64,000 nt of DNA, from positions 62,001 to 126,000 of the forward strand of contig JAGGNK010015336.1 in NCBI GenBank assembly GCA_017590115.1, given 5' to 3'. Source of the stretch: Montifringilla adamsi. Lineage: Eukaryota > Chordata > Aves > Passeriformes > Passeridae. The notes beneath the pieces are model-generated. The model worked only from the letters and a program-made list of their open reading frames with translations. It searched no databases and had not been told where the DNA came from. Within the stretch, counting starts at the first letter, position 1. The number at the start of each line of letters is the position of its first letter. A program made the position numbers and the translations under genes. Shown here piece after piece: positions 61,215 through 64,000 of this stretch.

Positions 61215-63942
61215 GCTTAGCAGAACCAGGAACTGAAAACATTTGCCAGGATCATCCTTTCTTTTCCCAGGTGAAGAAATGCTTTTGAAAGCACCGGAAA
61301 TATGAAAGTTTCTTTCTTTAACCGTTCTGCTTTGTTTTTTGCTGAAAGAAAGAAAACTCACAGAGCAAGTAGCATATATACAAAAATTATGTCATGGTCA
61401 ATTAAAAAGCTGTGGTAAAATTCATAAAAATTTTTATGTGACCATCTCTTATAAGTCACTGAAAGTATGAAGCCTTTCTTATTTGGAGGAAAAGATACAT
61501 CCTACCAGAGCTTGTCTAATACACTGGACTTCACAAACTTCACAATGGCAGGTAAGAATTGTAATTTCTTTGTGTGCAAAAACATATCTCACAGAGCAAG
61601 GATTTTTGTCTACACTTGGATCAATAGCAGTGCTGGAAGAGAGAAGCAGCCTGTTGATCATCAGCCCAGTGCCCCAACCAGCCATCCTGGCTGCCTGCAA
61701 ACAACACAGCCTGCAGAGGGACTGTGCAAGGAAAATACATCAGACTGGGCTGTCATTAGCATCTAAAATTTATCAATAGGACCCAGCCTCAGACATATTA
61801 GCCAGTTCTGCCACAGCTATTTCCTGCCTAGCTGTTTCCCAATACGATCCTTGACCGTATCTCATTCCAAAACACATCAACTGTGTCTCCATGCATTACC
61901 CTCACTTTGGCAGTGTGGCTCATTGAGGCAGAGGTGTTTATCTCCCAGACATTTTTTCCACTTTTTTGATAACTGCAAGCTCTCCTGTTTCTCCCTGCCT
62001 TCGAAAACTTAGAGAAGATCAGAATCACATCATCTTTCTTTAATAAATACCAGGTGATAATGTTGGCAAGCTGCAAATAAGCACTGAATTCCTTGCCAAG
62101 GGCAAGATTTTAGCCCAGGTAGCTCAGTAATGTTGCAGGGAGAGAGGAGAAGAGCTAAAATTCATTCTTGAACATAGAGCAAGGACTCTGACAAGCTGGT
62201 CCTTGGCAATAGCAATGTAAAAACTGCTGTCAAGAGTGGTATATGTTATTGAATCACAACATCTTTGCAAGCTGGGAGAAAAACCTACTACTCGCCTTAT
62301 CTAGCAGATAGAGAAGCTAAATCATTTGTCTCAAATCATCACATTTATACTAAATTGTTGTCAGATCCCTTATTTATATGGCATCATCCCCATGTCCTTG
62401 AGACTGTGACACAGTCCTGCCTTGTCTGTGTACAAGTCTCAAACCTCTTCAGCCAGGGAAAAGTCACTCACATCTGCAGGAGTGGGGCAGATCTTTTGGG
62501 GCCTGTTCCTGAAAACCTGCTGATGCTCTGCTTGTAGACACACTCCTCTGTATTCCACCAGAGTGTCATGCACCCCAGTACTGACCCATGTGACACACAG
62601 AGACACCCTCAGCAGCACACAGACCTTGGCAAAGCAGGGGAGACATTGGGATCTTGCTGCAGGGCCCTTTTATCATTATCACCATTGTCTTTTGTACAAC
62701 CTCCTCACAACAGTCATGGCTTTGCTGTTCCTTAAAATAGCCCATCACTATTTAAGCTGTCATGGATTAAAATAGAAAGTTCCTATTTATATATACATGG
62801 AGGCATAAGGAACCTTTGTCTGCACAGGCACATTTGAGCAGTAATGAGCCCATGTTCTTTCATCCCAGCCTCCAAAAGGCATATTCTTATCTCCTAAACT
62901 TCTCTCTGCAGACAGCCGACCAAGCTTTGCCAAAAGACAGCACATCAATGAAGATGTTTGACCCTCCAAAACCCATAGATTATTCCTTTCCCCTTCCACA
63001 GTCTTTCATAATAACTGAGTGACTTTTGATGGGATGCAACTCAGTTTTTCACCAAACAGGTATAAATTCAGTGACTCAGTTTGCAGAAGTGATTCAGATG
63101 GAAATAGTTTTGAATATAACTTTTCCCCCAAACATCTTTTCACAGATAGGAAAACTGGGAACCACCAACACCACCAACTTTCACCTCTCCAGCCATGTTG
63201 TGACTCTGTTTTCTTCCTGTACAAATGCTCCCTTTGAGTCTATTGCCTCATGGGTCTGTAACCAATCTGTGACCAGGCACAGAAGGAAAATGTGTTTATG
63301 CTGAATGCACACACGTGTATATCAGAGAGGCCTGCAGAACAGGCAGGGTAATACAAAGGCTGCACTGTGAAACTTGAAGCAGACATCACAACCACTCTCC
63401 TACCCTTTTATCTAGGAAGAAGAATACTGAGGGAAGTGGCCTATATTTAACATCATTACTCAGACAGTCTTGCTAAGGATAAAAGACTGAGACTGATCCT
63501 TTACTCCTAGTCTCAGGAAACTTTCTGAAGTGTGACTGGAAGGCTGCTACCTAAACTATGCACGTGCATTACTGCTGACAAAGGCACAGCTTGGCAGCAG
63601 CACCTCTGTTTCCAGGTGACTTGCCATGGAAGCTGTGCATGACATAGTGAATAAGAGTAGCTTGCAAAAATGGTAGTTTAGAAGCTGCTGGAAAGGATGT
63701 TGCAACACATTTACTGTAAGAATGACATAAAGCAGCAAAAGAGAAGTCTAAATGCAAGCGTAAATTAAAGATAAAAGATCACAAAAAATTTCTGCAGTCC
63801 CAGGCTCATCCAAAACTGTCTAAACTTAATCATATACTAAATTGACTCTCATTTCTCAAAATTTTCAAATCCTCAATTTACTCTGAAATTGTCTAGCTCT
63901 TGCTGTTTTTATTAACCAAATGAACTACCACATATTACTGAC
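59900..63942 (-). other. Intron w1-w2 (4.0 kb)
   Basis: Unique AT-rich sequence. I see only a T-rich run at about 60308-60332 and a 34-base A run at 61179-61212. No Gly-X-Y block with splice sites and no CR1 was recognised. Confidence 0.8.
61179..61212. repeat. Poly-A run
   Basis: Thirty-four consecutive A; no retroelement body recognised beside it on either strand. Confidence 0.95.
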
Positions 63943-63987
63943 CTTTTGACCTTTGGGACCTTCAAAGCCAAGTGGACCCCTCTCCCC
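63943..63987 (-). CDS. COL22A1: COL22A1 exon w1 (45 bp), helix
   Basis: Reads GERGPLGFEGPKGQK, five perfect Gly-X-Y triplets. The acceptor AG follows a TTTTTTATCTT pyrimidine tract at the very edge of the window, and the donor is GTCAGT. The final GQK joins the next exon's GER to give a Lys-Gly-Glu pair, the type of axial salt bridge that stabilises triple helices. This is the most N-terminal coding segment visible. Confidence 0.9.
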
Positions 63988-64000
63988 CTAAGATAAAAAA

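Larger units (their letters stand above)
193..63987 (-). other. COL22A1: COL22A1, internal part of the collagen alpha-1(XXII) gene (18 exons, both ends outside the window)
   Basis: Type XXII is a secreted FACIT collagen of tissue junctions, notably myotendinous junctions. Eighteen minus-strand blocks, each between an AG acceptor and a GT (once GC) donor, encode Gly-X-Y repeats. Lengths are 54 bp (13), 45 bp (2), 36 bp (2) and 30 bp (1); all are phase 0 and together make 298 codons without a stop. Multiples of 9 bp starting with Gly are typical of fibrillar and FACIT helices; the two short imperfections favour FACIT. The order of distinctive segments matches human COL22A1 as I remember it: GSLG.PGPPGRDG.KG, then GLQGERGEKGTRG, RGLDGFPGKPG, a four-residue break before EGLKGE, GKKG, and GLPGEIG. 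Introns range from 355 bp to 15.2 kb. The signal peptide, VWA and TSPN domains are upstream, off the right edge. COL24A1, COL27A1, COL19A1 or COL21A1 are less likely alternatives. Confidence 0.87.

Noticed and set aside
193..63987. Alternative identities: type IV collagen, COL24A1, COL27A1
   Set aside because: Type IV exons often split Gly codons and vary in size. The fibrillar class C chains have differently placed imperfections, and the exon-by-exon strings fit the remembered COL22A1 sequence much better.
1..64000. tRNA, rRNA, CRISPR arrays, bacterial operons
   Set aside because: No cloverleaf, rRNA or spaced direct-repeat array was seen by eye; the sequence is vertebrate nuclear DNA.

Overview
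The window is from a bird, probably a songbird. The evidence is many CR1 LINE fragments (the dominant avian retrotransposon, most with the typical 3' end resembling ATTCTATGATTCTAT), an ERVL-type solo LTR of a kind common in passerines, AT-rich sequence, and small exons separated by large introns. Nothing prokaryotic is present, and almost all open reading frames here are chance ORFs.

The only clearly functional gene is on the minus strand: an internal part of a FACIT collagen, which I identify as COL22A1 (collagen alpha-1(XXII)). Eighteen consecutive coding exons run from 63987 down to 193. Thirteen are 54 bp, two are 45 bp, two are 36 bp and one is 30 bp. All are phase 0 at both ends and all but one start with a glycine codon. 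Joined, they give 894 bp (298 codons) of Gly-X-Y repeat with no stop. Two short imperfections are visible: one in the 36-bp exon at 59054-59089 and one encoded by the 30-bp exon at 19920-19949. Gene identity rests on exon-by-exon similarity to the human protein as I remember it, for example GLQGERGEKGTRG followed by RGLDGFPGKPG, then the interruption ending in EGLKGE. The N-terminal VWA and laminin-G/TSPN-like domains lie beyond the right edge; the rest of the helix and the C-terminus lie beyond the left edge. Exons are numbered w1 to w18 in transcription order.

Region by region from the right (5' of the gene): w1-w3 (64-59 kb); a 15.2-kb intron (59.1-43.9 kb) with CR1 pieces, an ERVL solo LTR and a 270-bp T/G tract; w4-w6 (43.9-40.8 kb); w7 next to an assembly gap at 36.2-36.3 kb; w8-w10 (34.2-28.3 kb); a 6.9-kb intron (28.3-21.4 kb) with a GC-rich island; w11-w14 (21.4-18.0 kb); w15 (10.8 kb); w16-w18 (1.7-0.2 kb).

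The most unusual stretch is 23.8-27.0 kb, inside the w10-w11 intron and on the opposite strand. An LTR-like promoter (two CCAAT boxes, TATA, AATAAA) is followed by a GC-rich, partly broken reading frame. It encodes an acidic protein with two diverged copies of an EEELP-type module and a basic C-terminal tail, and an AATAAA lies about 600 bp beyond its last stop. I do not recognise the family. It is the best candidate here for something undescribed.
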